Part shown: positions 1 to 6,649 of the stretch, one piece after another | How the letters are laid out: the number at the start of each line of letters is the position of its first letter | How positions within the stretch are numbered: position 1 is the stretch's first letter | Origin: Candidatus Cloacimonadota bacterium | GTDB taxonomy: Bacteria > Cloacimonadota > Cloacimonadia > Cloacimonadales > TCS61 | Length of the DNA: 11,851 nt | Direction: 5' to 3' | NCBI GenBank assembly: GCA_011372345.1 | Contig: DRTC01000333.1 | Location: 1-11,851, forward strand | Notes under the pieces: generated by a model | Told to the model about the DNA's origin: nothing | The model's database searches: none | What the model saw: the letters and a program-made list of their open reading frames with translations, nothing else | Translations under genes and position numbers: made by a program

Positions 1-322
1 CCTTTATGCTTTTGATTGCCTGTAAATTCTTAAACTTTGAGAAAAGCAGTTTTAATAAATTGTATTCAACATATACTTGCTTGATTGAAAGTTGGTAAGT
101 GCGAGCAGAATCGATAATCGTCAGATCAGAGATGTTCAACTGCTTATCATTAAACGAAAGGTGATCTATGGAAACATCGGCTTTTAATTCTTCAGCAAGA
201 TATGAAGAGAATTTTTTCCTTACGATCTCATCCACTTTTGTCATCCTGATCGCCACATAAAAAGCGATATTAATGACAAAAATGATAGCAACAATAATTA
301 AAAGCCATTTCTTTTTTTTCAA
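1..322 (-). CDS. TamB/AsmA-like protein, N-terminal fragment
   Basis: This is a partial gene. It starts at a TTG codon (322-320) and runs off the left edge after about 107 residues. The TTG is preceded directly by an in-frame TAA (325-323) and by a good Shine-Dalgarno sequence, AGAGGA, about 7 bases upstream, so no longer start is possible. The product begins with a lysine cluster and one membrane segment (residues 5-25, WLLIIVAIIFVINIAFYVAI). After that comes an amphipathic stretch containing KVDEIVRKKFSSYLAEEL and a beta-rich pattern, VSIDHLSF...LNISDLTIID. This single anchor followed by 'DVSIDHLSF.....I.DL.I.D' is how AsmA/TamB-type inner-membrane proteins begin; they form long beta-grooves that move phospholipid or outer-membrane protein between membranes. 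The family call rests only on this N-terminus. It lies on the same strand as the nuclease gene, 120 bp downstream of it. Confidence 0.6.
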   Translation of the reverse strand, partial: MKKKKWLLIIVAIIFVINIAFYVAIRMTKVDEIVRKKFSSYLAEELKADVSIDHLSFNDKQLNISDLTIIDSARTYQLSIKQVYVEYNLLKLLFSKFKNLQAIKSIK

Positions 323-340
323 TTATTCCTCTAAAGATTT

Positions 341-440
341 ACCGCAAAGACGCGATGACGCAAAGAAAAACAGAGTTCAGCATTTTAGTGTTTCAGAATT
401 TCAACAATCATCATTCTTCAATTATTATCCAATATTCAAT
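341..440. repeat. Intergenic repeat block between nuclease gene and TamB-like gene
   Basis: The 120-bp gap holds no gene. It contains an imperfect direct repeat of CGCAAAGA units (342-366, on the pattern CGCAAAGACGC-GATGA-CGCAAAGA), then an A/T-rich tract with TTCAACAATCATCATTC at 400-416 and AATATTCAATATTCAA at 431-446. The 17-base string at 400-416 recurs exactly at 1716-1732 downstream of the ATPase gene. I infer an interspersed repeat. No intrinsic terminator is recognisable. Confidence 0.6.
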
Positions 441-442
441 AT

Positions 443-1441
443 TCAATTTCCAAGTTTCCTGATCGCTTTTTTGATCTTTTCCTCACTCGGTAATTTTATT
501 TTATATTTCGCAATAAATATTTTTTCTTCCAAACCATCTAAAGCATAAACAACTTCTTCTTTACCTGCTTCTTTACAGATGATCAGACCGATCGTATCTT
601 TTTCGTGAAAATATTGTTTATTTCTCCTGTAATAACCGATGTATTTATTCATCTGACCAATATCGCGACTGTCCAATTTCCCGATTTTCAATTCGACTAA
701 AATAATACACGGAATTCCTCGATGATACAAAACCAGATCGATATAATGCGTTTCATTATCGATCTTGATGGGAATTTGTTTTCCTTTGATGAAAAAATCT
801 TCACCTAATTCCTGCAGGAATTTTTCAAAATTATGAGTAATCTTTTTTTCCAATTCTTTTTCGTCTTTTTTAGAACTAAATTCAATGAAATTAAAATCGT
901 ATGTATCCTTGAAAATCTTTTTTGTGTCGATGGCAGGTAGTTTTGTTTGGGAAATTTCTATGATTTCCTGCTTGGATGTATTTTCATAAAGATTGGATTT
1001 GATCTGTTTTTTAAGTTCTCGATAACTCCATGAATGCAAAATTGCCTGATCTTGATAAAAACCTCGTTCTTTTTCATTTTCAACTCCGATCAAACAAAGG
1101 TAGTGATTCCAACTCAATTGTCCGTGCAATGCCCGGACAATTGGAAAAATCCTATAAAATTTTACAATTTCATATAGTCTTTGTCTGTTGACATCTAAAT
1201 CTGATCCTAAATTTCGGATTAAATATTTTCCATAATTAGCTCTATCTTTGAACTTCATTTCTTCCCGGACGATTCTTTCACCAATCTGCCAGTAAGTTTG
1301 AACTTTGATATTATCAACTGATTTATAAGCAGTATATCTTCCTTTGGAAATGATACTTTTCAGTTCTTCCAAAAGATATTGGTAATTCTGTTTATCGATT
1401 TGCTCATTTCCTGATTTTTGTAATTGTTTATCTTTATTCAT
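443..1441 (-). CDS. PDDEXK nuclease of the DUF1016 (YhcG) family
   Basis: The 332-residue product has the two-part layout of the DUF1016/YhcG family. Residues 20-150 are a helical N-terminal domain with family signatures: YWQIGERIVREE at 50-61, YGKYLIRNL at 70-78, RQRLYEIVKFY at 86-96 and QLSWNHY at 108-114. Residues 180-332 are a PDDEXK nuclease fold. The apparent catalytic set is E205 (NFEKFLQELG), D235 (HYIDLVLYH) and E250-x-K252 (VELKIG), followed by QMNKYIGYYRR at 263-273. All the key residues are present, so it is probably an active DNA nuclease. The cellular role of the family is poorly defined; members occur near restriction-modification and other defence genes and also alone. Here no methylase or specificity gene is adjacent. 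The ATG at 1441 has GGAAA about 8 bases upstream. Codons for residues 100-109 coincide with a 27-bp palindrome that also occurs outside the gene, and the TGA stop lies at the edge of an A/T-rich repeat. The length is near the family norm. Confidence 0.88.
   Translation of the reverse strand: MNKDKQLQKSGNEQIDKQNYQYLLEELKSIISKGRYTAYKSVDNIKVQTYWQIGERIVREEMKFKDRANYGKYLIRNLGSDLDVNRQRLYEIVKFYRIFPIVRALHGQLSWNHYLCLIGVENEKERGFYQDQAILHSWSYRELKKQIKSNLYENTSKQEIIEISQTKLPAIDTKKIFKDTYDFNFIEFSSKKDEKELEKKITHNFEKFLQELGEDFFIKGKQIPIKIDNETHYIDLVLYHRGIPCIILVELKIGKLDSRDIGQMNKYIGYYRRNKQYFHEKDTIGLIICKEAGKEEVVYALDGLEEKIFIAKYKIKLPSEEKIKKAIRKLGN
1116..1142. repeat. 27-bp palindrome, copy 1, inside the nuclease gene
   Basis: This copy has arms of 12 bases around a 3-base AAT centre (left arm AATTGTCCGTGC), with one mismatch in the stem. 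It differs from the intergenic copy at 1567-1593 at a single base. On the minus strand it is read in frame as IVRALHGQL plus flanking bases, just before the family-conserved SW.HY motif. Confidence 0.8.
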
Positions 1442-1469
1442 ACTTATATTTCCAACTAATTTTCATTTC

Positions 1470-1496
1470 AATTGTGTACGCATTGCGTTCACAATT
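1470..1496. repeat. 27-bp palindrome, diverged copy
   Basis: It has the same 27-base length and arm layout as the other two copies: AATTGTGTACGC, a 3-base centre ATT, then GCGTTCACAATT. The stem pairs 11 of 12 positions. The outer six bases match the other copies and the inner bases differ in a pairing-preserving way, which suggests selection for, or copying of, a hairpin. Confidence 0.55.
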
Positions 1497-1566
1497 TTGT
1501 TTCGATAATTCTGTAATCATTACAAATTATCACTCAATAATATATTTTCCTTAATAATGCAGGTTG

Positions 1567-1593
1567 AATTGTCCGTGCAATGCACGGACAATT
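1567..1593. repeat. 27-bp palindrome, perfect copy
   Basis: This is a perfect inverted repeat: AATTGTCCGTGC, centre AAT, then GCACGGACAATT. It lies about 165 bp beyond the ATPase stop on the transcribed minus strand. No T-run follows on either strand, so it is not a standard intrinsic terminator. Confidence 0.8.
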
Positions 1594-1757
1594 TATACTA
1601 TTCATTAGAATTTCAGTTATCATCTTTTGATATTTTCTCTTTTTCTTTCTTCAACAATCAACAATCAGCAATCACCATTCGATATTCTTTTTTCTTATTT
1701 CTTCAACAATCTTTATTCAACAATCATCATTCGAAAATCAATATTCAATATTAAATA

Positions 1758-2429
1758 TTAAATTTCCTTCAGAATTCCTTCTTCCAGATGAAGATGTCTA
1801 TCCATTTTTCCGGCAATTTCGCGGTTATGAGTTGCTATCAGGAAAGTCTGTTTTTTAGATCGATTTAATTCAATGATCAAATTTATCAGTTCTTCGCTGT
1901 GATGAGAATCGAGATTTCCGGTCGGTTCGTCGGCAAAGATTATTTCCGGACTATTGATCAAAGCACGAGCAACTGCAACTCTCTGTTGCTCTCCTCCGCT
2001 CAACTGGTTTGGATAATGTTCTTTTCTCTCAAAAATATCAAGAGCTTTCAGCAGCTTTCGGGCTTCTTTTATACTCTTCTTAAGATTTTTGGTAGCTAAA
2101 AACATGGGCATCGCAACATTCTCTTCTGCTGTAAAATCTCCAAGAAGATAATGAAATTGAAAGACAAAACCGATCTTCTTATTCCTGAATTCATTAACTT
2201 TTCTATCACTGATCTTTATCTCATTTCCTGAATAATAGATTTCCCCCTCATCAGGACTATCGAGCATTCCTAATAAATGCAGGAAAGTACTTTTCCCGCT
2301 TCCTGACTCTCCGGTTATAGCAACCATTTCTCCGGACTTCATTTCCAAGTCTATTCCATTCAGAATCTGCAATCTTCCTGTTGCTTCTTTATAACTTTTT
2401 TTTAAATTTCTAATTCTTAATAAACACAT
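1758..2429 (-). CDS. lolD: LolD-type ABC transporter ATPase
   Basis: The 223-residue product is a complete ABC ATPase of the LolD/MacB subclass. It has Walker A GESGSGKST (40-48), Q-loop Q91 in the subclass-typical FQFHYLLGDFTAEENV context, signature LSGGEQQR (143-150), Walker B IIFADEP (163-169) with catalytic E168, the D-loop GNLD (171-174) and H-loop H201 (IATHNRE). Known function of the family: with LolC/E it uses ATP to extract outer-membrane lipoproteins from the inner membrane for LolA. The upstream gene, 62 bp away on the same strand, is the matching LolC/E permease, so the two are probably one transcript. The ATG at 2429 is preceded by AGGGGATGAG, a usable Shine-Dalgarno. That site sits at the end of a repeat-like hairpin (2445-2467). 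The stop lies inside an A/T-rich repeat shared with the nuclease gene. Confidence 0.9.
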   Translation of the reverse strand: MCLLRIRNLKKSYKEATGRLQILNGIDLEMKSGEMVAITGESGSGKSTFLHLLGMLDSPDEGEIYYSGNEIKISDRKVNEFRNKKIGFVFQFHYLLGDFTAEENVAMPMFLATKNLKKSIKEARKLLKALDIFERKEHYPNQLSGGEQQRVAVARALINSPEIIFADEPTGNLDSHHSEELINLIIELNRSKKQTFLIATHNREIAGKMDRHLHLEEGILKEI

Positions 2430-2444
2430 AACTCATCCCCTAAT

Positions 2445-2467
2445 CCCTTCTCTTGAGAAAAGAAGGG
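2445..2467. repeat. Hairpin-forming repeat in the lolC-lolD gap
   Basis: An imperfect inverted repeat lies between the permease and ATPase genes: CCCTTCTCTT, a 3-base GAG loop, then AAAAGAAGGG (9 of 10 pairs). On the minus strand it is followed by GGATTAGGGGATGAGTT and the ATPase ATG, so the element's tail supplies the ribosome-binding site. No T-run follows on the minus strand. It may tune the permease-to-ATPase ratio, which is an inference. Confidence 0.6.
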
Positions 2468-2491
2468 AAAAATAATGGAAATATCCTATAT

Positions 2492-3718
2492 CTAACTCCT
2501 TAAAATCTCCGTTACATCCAGTTTTGTGATTTTTTTCAAAGGAATAAATGATGCTCCTGAAATTATTAACAATGAAACGAGAAGTATTATTATCCAGCTT
2601 AATAAATTAAAACTCACATTGATTTTCTCTAAAAAATAGACATCTCCTTTTAAGAGGAAAAATGTCTGTTTACTTAAAAATATCGCGATCAGAACACCGA
2701 AAATTTGTCCAAAAGTAACAGCAAAGATCGAGATAATAAATGTTTTCCCGATAAAAATATTTTTCAAAATCCTGCTCGATGCTCCAAACGCTTTAAGAAT
2801 TCCCAGATCCTGTTTTTTTTCAATGATAGAAGTGGAGACAGAACTGACGACATTAAAGGAAGCAATCAAAATCAGGAAACTGAGAATAATGAAGATCACC
2901 CATTTTTCCAGTTTTAGAAGAGAAAAGAGATTTCCGTTAAAATCGATCCAGGAAGTTATCTGAAATTGATGATCTAGTTCGGAAGACCAGCGATAAGCAA
3001 GGTAGTCCGCTCTTTCGATATTTTCATCAGAAAGTTTGATCTCAAGCATTGAATATTCGTTAACTGCTGAAATAAATTCCGCAGCAGACTGATAATTCAT
3101 AAAAACATATTTGCTGTCATATTCATACATTCCGGATTTGTAGAGACCAACAACTAAAAATTCCTGTTTTTGCGGTTTCATTCCCAGCGGAGTAATCTGC
3201 GAATTCAAAGGACTGATCAATGTCAAAGTATCTCCAATTGACAGGTTCAGGCTTTTCGCTAATTTATAACCGATCACTGCTTCGTTCAGATTTTGCAATT
3301 CATATCTTCCTTCTGAAATATATTCTTTATAAGAAGTCGGCTGATTTTCCTGCCTCCAATCTATACCCCGAAGCAAGCAGCCTTTAACTCGTTTCTCATT
3401 CGTACACATCGCTTGCGTCATAATGATGGCTGCATAACTTTCGATTTCAGTCTGTTCTTCACAAAATCCTGATAATTGTTCGATATTTTCTTTATCCAGA
3501 TTTCCCTCTCCGGGATTAAAAATATAAATATGGGAATTAACTCCCAGAATCGTCTTTTTCAGGACTTTCTCATATCCTTCAAAAATGGAAAGTGCAACCG
3601 TTAAAGTTGCAACAGAAATGACGATCCCAACGACCATAAAAATCGAATCAAACCGCAGCCATTCCTTTTTAGGCGAAAAAATATATTTCTTTAAAAAATA
3701 TCCAACCACTTTATTCAT
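2492..3718 (-). CDS. LolC/E-type lipoprotein-release permease
   Basis: The 408-residue product has the MacB/LolC/E architecture. It has an N-terminal membrane helix (about 25-47, IFMVVGIVISVATLTVALSI) followed by the family-typical EGYEKVLKKTILGVNSHIYIF. A large periplasmic domain spans 50-270. Three C-terminal helices lie at about 272-296, 324-349 and 372-394. The cytoplasmic coupling segment EKKQDLGILKAFGAS (300-314), which contacts the ATPase, and the C-terminal DVTEILR are both present. In the family this subunit recognises acylated lipoproteins and passes them to the periplasmic chaperone. A single permease gene next to lolD fits the one-permease (LolF-like) arrangement outside Gammaproteobacteria, but a second gene elsewhere cannot be excluded, so I do not choose between lolC and lolE. 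The start at 3718 has no clear Shine-Dalgarno (TTAAACACC precedes it). MacB-type transport is an alternative but less likely, because the ATPase is separate and LolD-like. Confidence 0.88.
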   Translation of the reverse strand: MNKVVGYFLKKYIFSPKKEWLRFDSIFMVVGIVISVATLTVALSIFEGYEKVLKKTILGVNSHIYIFNPGEGNLDKENIEQLSGFCEEQTEIESYAAIIMTQAMCTNEKRVKGCLLRGIDWRQENQPTSYKEYISEGRYELQNLNEAVIGYKLAKSLNLSIGDTLTLISPLNSQITPLGMKPQKQEFLVVGLYKSGMYEYDSKYVFMNYQSAAEFISAVNEYSMLEIKLSDENIERADYLAYRWSSELDHQFQITSWIDFNGNLFSLLKLEKWVIFIILSFLILIASFNVVSSVSTSIIEKKQDLGILKAFGASSRILKNIFIGKTFIISIFAVTFGQIFGVLIAIFLSKQTFFLLKGDVYFLEKINVSFNLLSWIIILLVSLLIISGASFIPLKKITKLDVTEILRS

Positions 3719-3762
3719 GGTGTTTAACTTTTATTATAAAAGAATTCTGTCAACTTTTGTCT

Positions 3763-3843
3763 GTAGTTCGGAACCTTTAGTCCGGCTCATGACTGATTGT
3801 TCCGAGACCTTTTTTTTAGGAAACCGAACAAGTTCGGTTCTAC
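3763..3843. repeat. GTAG-type REP doublet with a 22-nt loop insertion
   Basis: It lies in the gap between the divergent permease and DUF1848 genes. Left unit: GTAG (3763-3766), then the arms TCGGAAC (3768-3774) and GTTCCGA (3799-3805). Right unit, inverted: AACCGAAC-AA-GTTCGGTT (3822-3839), then CTAC (3840-3843). A GTAG tetranucleotide followed by a hairpin, with two units head to head, is the standard REP/REPIN design. Read on the minus strand, it aligns with the doublet at 10744-10809 except for about 22 extra bases within one hairpin loop (about 3775-3798), which carry their own AGTC/GACT inverted ends. Confidence 0.75.
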
Positions 3844-3848
3844 AGTAA

Positions 3849-3866
3849 CTCGGAACTCGTTCCGAG
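3849..3866. repeat. Single palindrome CTCGGAAC/GTTCCGAG
   Basis: This is a perfect 8-bp stem with a TC centre (CTCGGAAC-TC-GTTCCGAG), six bases beyond the doublet at 3763-3843 and sharing its arm sequence. It is preceded by GTAA rather than GTAG, so it may be a solo degenerate unit of the same family. It is not next to a T-run. Confidence 0.65.
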
Positions 3867-3907
3867 AAATATCTTGCCTTCAATAATCGAAATTAGAAAT
3901 TTACATC

Positions 3908-4717
3908 ATGAAAAATGAAAAAAATATCATTAGTGTTAGTAGGAGAACAGACATTCCCGCTTTTCATAATGATTGGTTTTTTGAAAAATTGAAGCAAGGT
4001 TATGTTGAAGTCAAAAATCCTTTCAATCCGAACCAGATCAGAAATGTCAGCCTGAAAAAAGAGGATGTTCTTGGTTTTGTGTTCTGGACTAAAAATCCCG
4101 AAAAGATGATTGGAAAATTAAATTTACTGAAAGATTATTTCTATTATTTTTTATTTACTTTAAATCCTTATCAAAAAGATATTGAAACGAATGTTCCTGA
4201 AAAAACCAAAATAATCGATGCTTTTAAAAAATTATCTGATTTGATCGGAAGAAAAAAAGTTATCTGGAGATATGATCCGATTTTACTTTCAGAGAAGTAT
4301 GATCAGAATTATCATTTTGAGCAATTTGATGATCTGGCAAATAAACTTCATCATCACACCGAAAAATGTATCATCAGTTTCCTTGATCTTTATCGAAAAA
4401 CAAAAAGGAAAACCAAACATCTGAATTTGAAGGAGGTTTCCGAAAATGAAAAAATCGAAATCGCAGGAAAGTTTTTTGAAATTGCAAAAAAATATGATCT
4501 CAAGATCCAATCTTGCGCTGAAAAAATCGATTTTACAGAAGTTGGAATTCCAGCCGGAAAATGTATCGATGATGAATTGATTTCAGAAATTAGCCGTCAG
4601 CCGTTAGATGTTAGAAAAGATAGAAATCAGCGAAAAGAATGCAAATGTGTGCAAAGTATCGATATTGGAGATTACAATACTTGTTTACATCATTGTCTTT
4701 ATTGTTATGCAGATTAA
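3908..4717 (+). CDS. DUF1848 protein with a C-terminal CX3CX2C cluster motif
   Basis: The 269-residue product matches the DUF1848 family from end to end: ISVSRRTDIPAFHNDWF (8-24), VKNPFNPNQIRNVSL (35-49), GFVFWTKNP (56-64), FTLNPY (83-88), VIWRYDPI (118-125), CIISFLDLYRK (154-164) and a cysteine-rich tail. The tail holds C245-x-C247 and then C259-x3-C263-x2-C266 (CLHHCLYC), the spacing used by radical S-adenosylmethionine enzymes to bind a [4Fe-4S] cluster. In ordinary radical-SAM proteins the motif is near the N-terminus; here it ends four residues before the terminus. The function is unknown, and a redox or radical-SAM-like role is an inference. No strong Shine-Dalgarno precedes the ATG at 3908, but conservation begins within eight residues, so the start is probably right. 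The stop (4715-4717) directly abuts a REPIN-like element. Confidence 0.85.
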   Translation: MKNEKNIISVSRRTDIPAFHNDWFFEKLKQGYVEVKNPFNPNQIRNVSLKKEDVLGFVFWTKNPEKMIGKLNLLKDYFYYFLFTLNPYQKDIETNVPEKTKIIDAFKKLSDLIGRKKVIWRYDPILLSEKYDQNYHFEQFDDLANKLHHHTEKCIISFLDLYRKTKRKTKHLNLKEVSENEKIEIAGKFFEIAKKYDLKIQSCAEKIDFTEVGIPAGKCIDDELISEISRQPLDVRKDRNQRKECKCVQSIDIGDYNTCLHHCLYCYAD

Positions 4718-4890
4718 GTCTCGAGTTCATAAGAGCGAAGCGAGAATGGACTTGAGACGACGACGACCATCCAAAAGCAAAACTGAACTTGAGAAAAACC
4801 ATCAACCCACAATGAAACGGGATTTAAAAAATGAGTTTTTATCAGCATTCCGACTGAACTCCATCAGGCTAAAGCCGATGAAGTCCAGTC
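4718..4890. repeat. REPIN-like element, copy 1 (no transposase)
   Basis: This 173-bp element is formed by two inverted hairpins. Left: GTCTCGAGTTC (4718-4728) pairs with GGACTTGAGAC (4748-4758), using G-T wobbles. Right: GACTGAACTCCATC (4852-4865) pairs with GATGAAGTCCAGTC (4877-4890), 12 of 14 positions. Both hairpins match those flanking the transposase gene at 6650-6786 and 7377-7517. The central part is longer than in those copies and largely unrelated to them. It fills most of the 243-bp gap before the M14 gene. Confidence 0.85.
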
Positions 4891-4960
4891 TCAGAAAAAT
4901 TTACTTTGACAGCATTTATCCAATCAGAAAAAAATCATCTCAAATTTTAAAGAGGTGTTT

Positions 4961-6649
4961 ATGAAATATTTTTTAACAATTATTTTATTAATTACAATTT
5001 CATTTCTATCCGCAAGCGAACTCCACATTTCAATCCAAAATCCGAATGATCAACTTCTAAAATGGATAGAAGAACAAAATATCGAAATCGTTATTTTCCG
5101 GAAAAATGAAAAAGTTGAAATCATAATCGATGAAGATCAATTGAATTTTTTCAATAACAATCAATACGATTTTGAAATTCTCTCAACCGAAGAACAGCGA
5201 TTACGAGATATTGCCGGCTATCGGAATTACGAAGATGTGGAAACAGAATTACAGGAAATTGCAGCAGATTATCCCAGTATAACCGAATTAACCTCTCTCG
5301 GAAATTCAACCTGTCACGATTACTATCTTCACGGAGATGATGATTATTCAGATTTTCAATTTAAGATCTGGTGTCTGAAACTCTCCGACAATCCAACCAC
5401 AAATGAAGATGAGCCGAATGTTTTCTATGCCGCAGAAATTCATGCCCGTGAACCGATCAGCCTGGAAGTCGATATGTATATTTTGAATTATCTCGTTTCC
5501 AATTATGGAGTTATCGACAGCGTTACCAGTTGGATCGACAGTACTCAAATCTGGTTCATTCCATTGATGAATCCTGATGGACACAAACTCGTTACGGAAG
5601 GCTGGCACACTTATCATCGCAAAAGCATGAGAGATAATAATGAAAACGGATTACCGGATTACAGTTCCGCAGATGGTGTTGATCTGAACAGGAATTTCGG
5701 ATATGTCTGGGGAAGTAACGGAGCATCCGATAGTCCGAGTTCATCGATTTATCACGGTCCTAATGCCTGGTCCGAACAGGAAACAGTCTATGCTCGTGAT
5801 TTGATCTATGCATATAAATTTTATGCGGGAATAACATACCACTCATCAGGTCAATGGGTTTTATATCCTCTCGGTCATCTTCCCGGAGCATGTTCACTCG
5901 ATCATGAAATAATGGATGATCTGGCAGTTGAAATGGCTGAAACGATTCCTCGAATAACAGGAGGAGGGCATTACACTCCGATGCAAGCTGTTGATTTCGG
6001 TTATACATGTCAGGGAACAATGGGAGATTGGGGTTATGCTGAACAAAGAGTTTTTTCTTTTACAGTCGAACTGGCAACAACCTTTATTCCTCCTGAATCA
6101 CAGGTTCAGCAGATCTGCGAAGATAACCTGCAAGCTGCTCTTATAATGCTCGATAGAGTAAATCATTCGACTGTAACCGGAAATATTACGGATGAAAATG
6201 ATGAACCGGTAATCGCTGAAATCTATGTTACGGAAATTGATAGCGTCGGAGGAATGACGGAAGTAGAGCCGGTTCGCAGTGATTCCACTTTTGGAAGGTA
6301 TTACCGGCTTTTGCTTCCCGGAGAATATACATTTACTTTTCATAAAGAAGGATATGCTGATATCAGGCATTATGATGTGACAGTTGATGAATTTTCAAAC
6401 ACTGAACTCAATATCTCTCTGAAACCGGAATTTATTCAAGCTGCGAATATCACGATCTTTGCTAATAACGATTCTCTTTATCTGCAATGGGAAGATGAAT
6501 CGGATTACGATTATGAGGTTTATTCTTCTGCTGATCCTTATGATAATTTTGAAATAAATACCAACGGAGAATTTGTCGATGATATTTTTTGGAGAGAATT
6601 TATTGCTGAAAATAAACAGTTTTATATGATAAGAAGGATAGCAAAATGA
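4961..6649 (+). CDS. Secreted M14-family zinc carboxypeptidase
   Basis: I place the start at ATG 4961, with Shine-Dalgarno AGAGG at 4951-4955, rather than the in-frame GTG at 4955 that overlaps it. The product is then 562 residues with a signal peptide (1-19, MKYFLTIILLITISFLSAS). The M14 catalytic domain spans about 85-400. Zinc ligands are H161 and E164 (IHAREPIS) and H294 (ITYHSSGQ). N243-R244 (DLNRNFG) binds the substrate carboxylate, NPDGH lies at 204-208, and the general base is E370 (FTVEL). All are intact, so an active exopeptidase releasing C-terminal residues from extracellular peptides is likely. A carboxypeptidase-regulatory-like beta domain follows (about 404-488, VTGNITDENDEPV...), then a short fibronectin-III-like end (about 495-562). 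No T9SS sorting tail is present, unlike the secreted protein at 7583. The TGA stop runs straight into a REPIN-like element. Confidence 0.92.
   Translation: MKYFLTIILLITISFLSASELHISIQNPNDQLLKWIEEQNIEIVIFRKNEKVEIIIDEDQLNFFNNNQYDFEILSTEEQRLRDIAGYRNYEDVETELQEIAADYPSITELTSLGNSTCHDYYLHGDDDYSDFQFKIWCLKLSDNPTTNEDEPNVFYAAEIHAREPISLEVDMYILNYLVSNYGVIDSVTSWIDSTQIWFIPLMNPDGHKLVTEGWHTYHRKSMRDNNENGLPDYSSADGVDLNRNFGYVWGSNGASDSPSSSIYHGPNAWSEQETVYARDLIYAYKFYAGITYHSSGQWVLYPLGHLPGACSLDHEIMDDLAVEMAETIPRITGGGHYTPMQAVDFGYTCQGTMGDWGYAEQRVFSFTVELATTFIPPESQVQQICEDNLQAALIMLDRVNHSTVTGNITDENDEPVIAEIYVTEIDSVGGMTEVEPVRSDSTFGRYYRLLLPGEYTFTFHKEGYADIRHYDVTVDEFSNTELNISLKPEFIQAANITIFANNDSLYLQWEDESDYDYEVYSSADPYDNFEINTNGEFVDDIFWREFIAENKQFYMIRRIAK

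Larger units (their letters stand above)
1442..1757. repeat. 316-bp gene-free gap filled with repeats
   Basis: No coding region is credible here. The gap contains, from left to right, the nuclease ribosome-binding region (about 1450-1456 on the minus strand), two members of the 27-bp palindrome family (1470-1496 and 1567-1593), and a C/T-skewed A/T-rich tract (about 1640-1757). That tract is built from repeated words such as TTCAACAATC, AATCAGCAATCACC and CAATATTCAATATTAAATATT. Its right end reaches the TAA stop of the ATPase gene. No promoter could be placed with confidence. Confidence 0.65.

Noticed and set aside
443..1441. Restriction-modification locus around the DUF1016 nuclease
   Set aside because: No methyltransferase, specificity subunit or other defence gene is adjacent; the neighbours are Lol and TamB-like envelope genes.
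1557..1754. 65-codon plus-strand open frame in the 316-bp gap
   Set aside because: It is composed of the palindrome and the A/T-rich repeat, low in complexity, and antisense to the flanking genes.
3733..3753. TTGACA and TATAAT on the minus strand upstream of the LolC/E gene
   Set aside because: Both hexamers are exact, but only nine bases separate them, too close for a sigma-70 promoter. Either one may be chance in AT-rich DNA.
4906..4911. TTGACA as a -35 box upstream of the M14 gene
   Set aside because: No credible -10 sequence lies 16-18 bases downstream, and promoter consensus in this lineage is unknown to me.
4955..4960. GTG at 4955 as the start of the M14 gene
   Set aside because: It overlaps the Shine-Dalgarno AGAGG used by ATG 4961, which gives a normal signal peptide beginning MKYF.
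4608..4964. 118-codon open frame across the end of the DUF1848 gene and the REPIN-like element
   Set aside because: It overlaps the conserved C-terminus of DUF1848 in another frame, and the remainder is translated repeat (arginine and serine rich), with no family resemblance.
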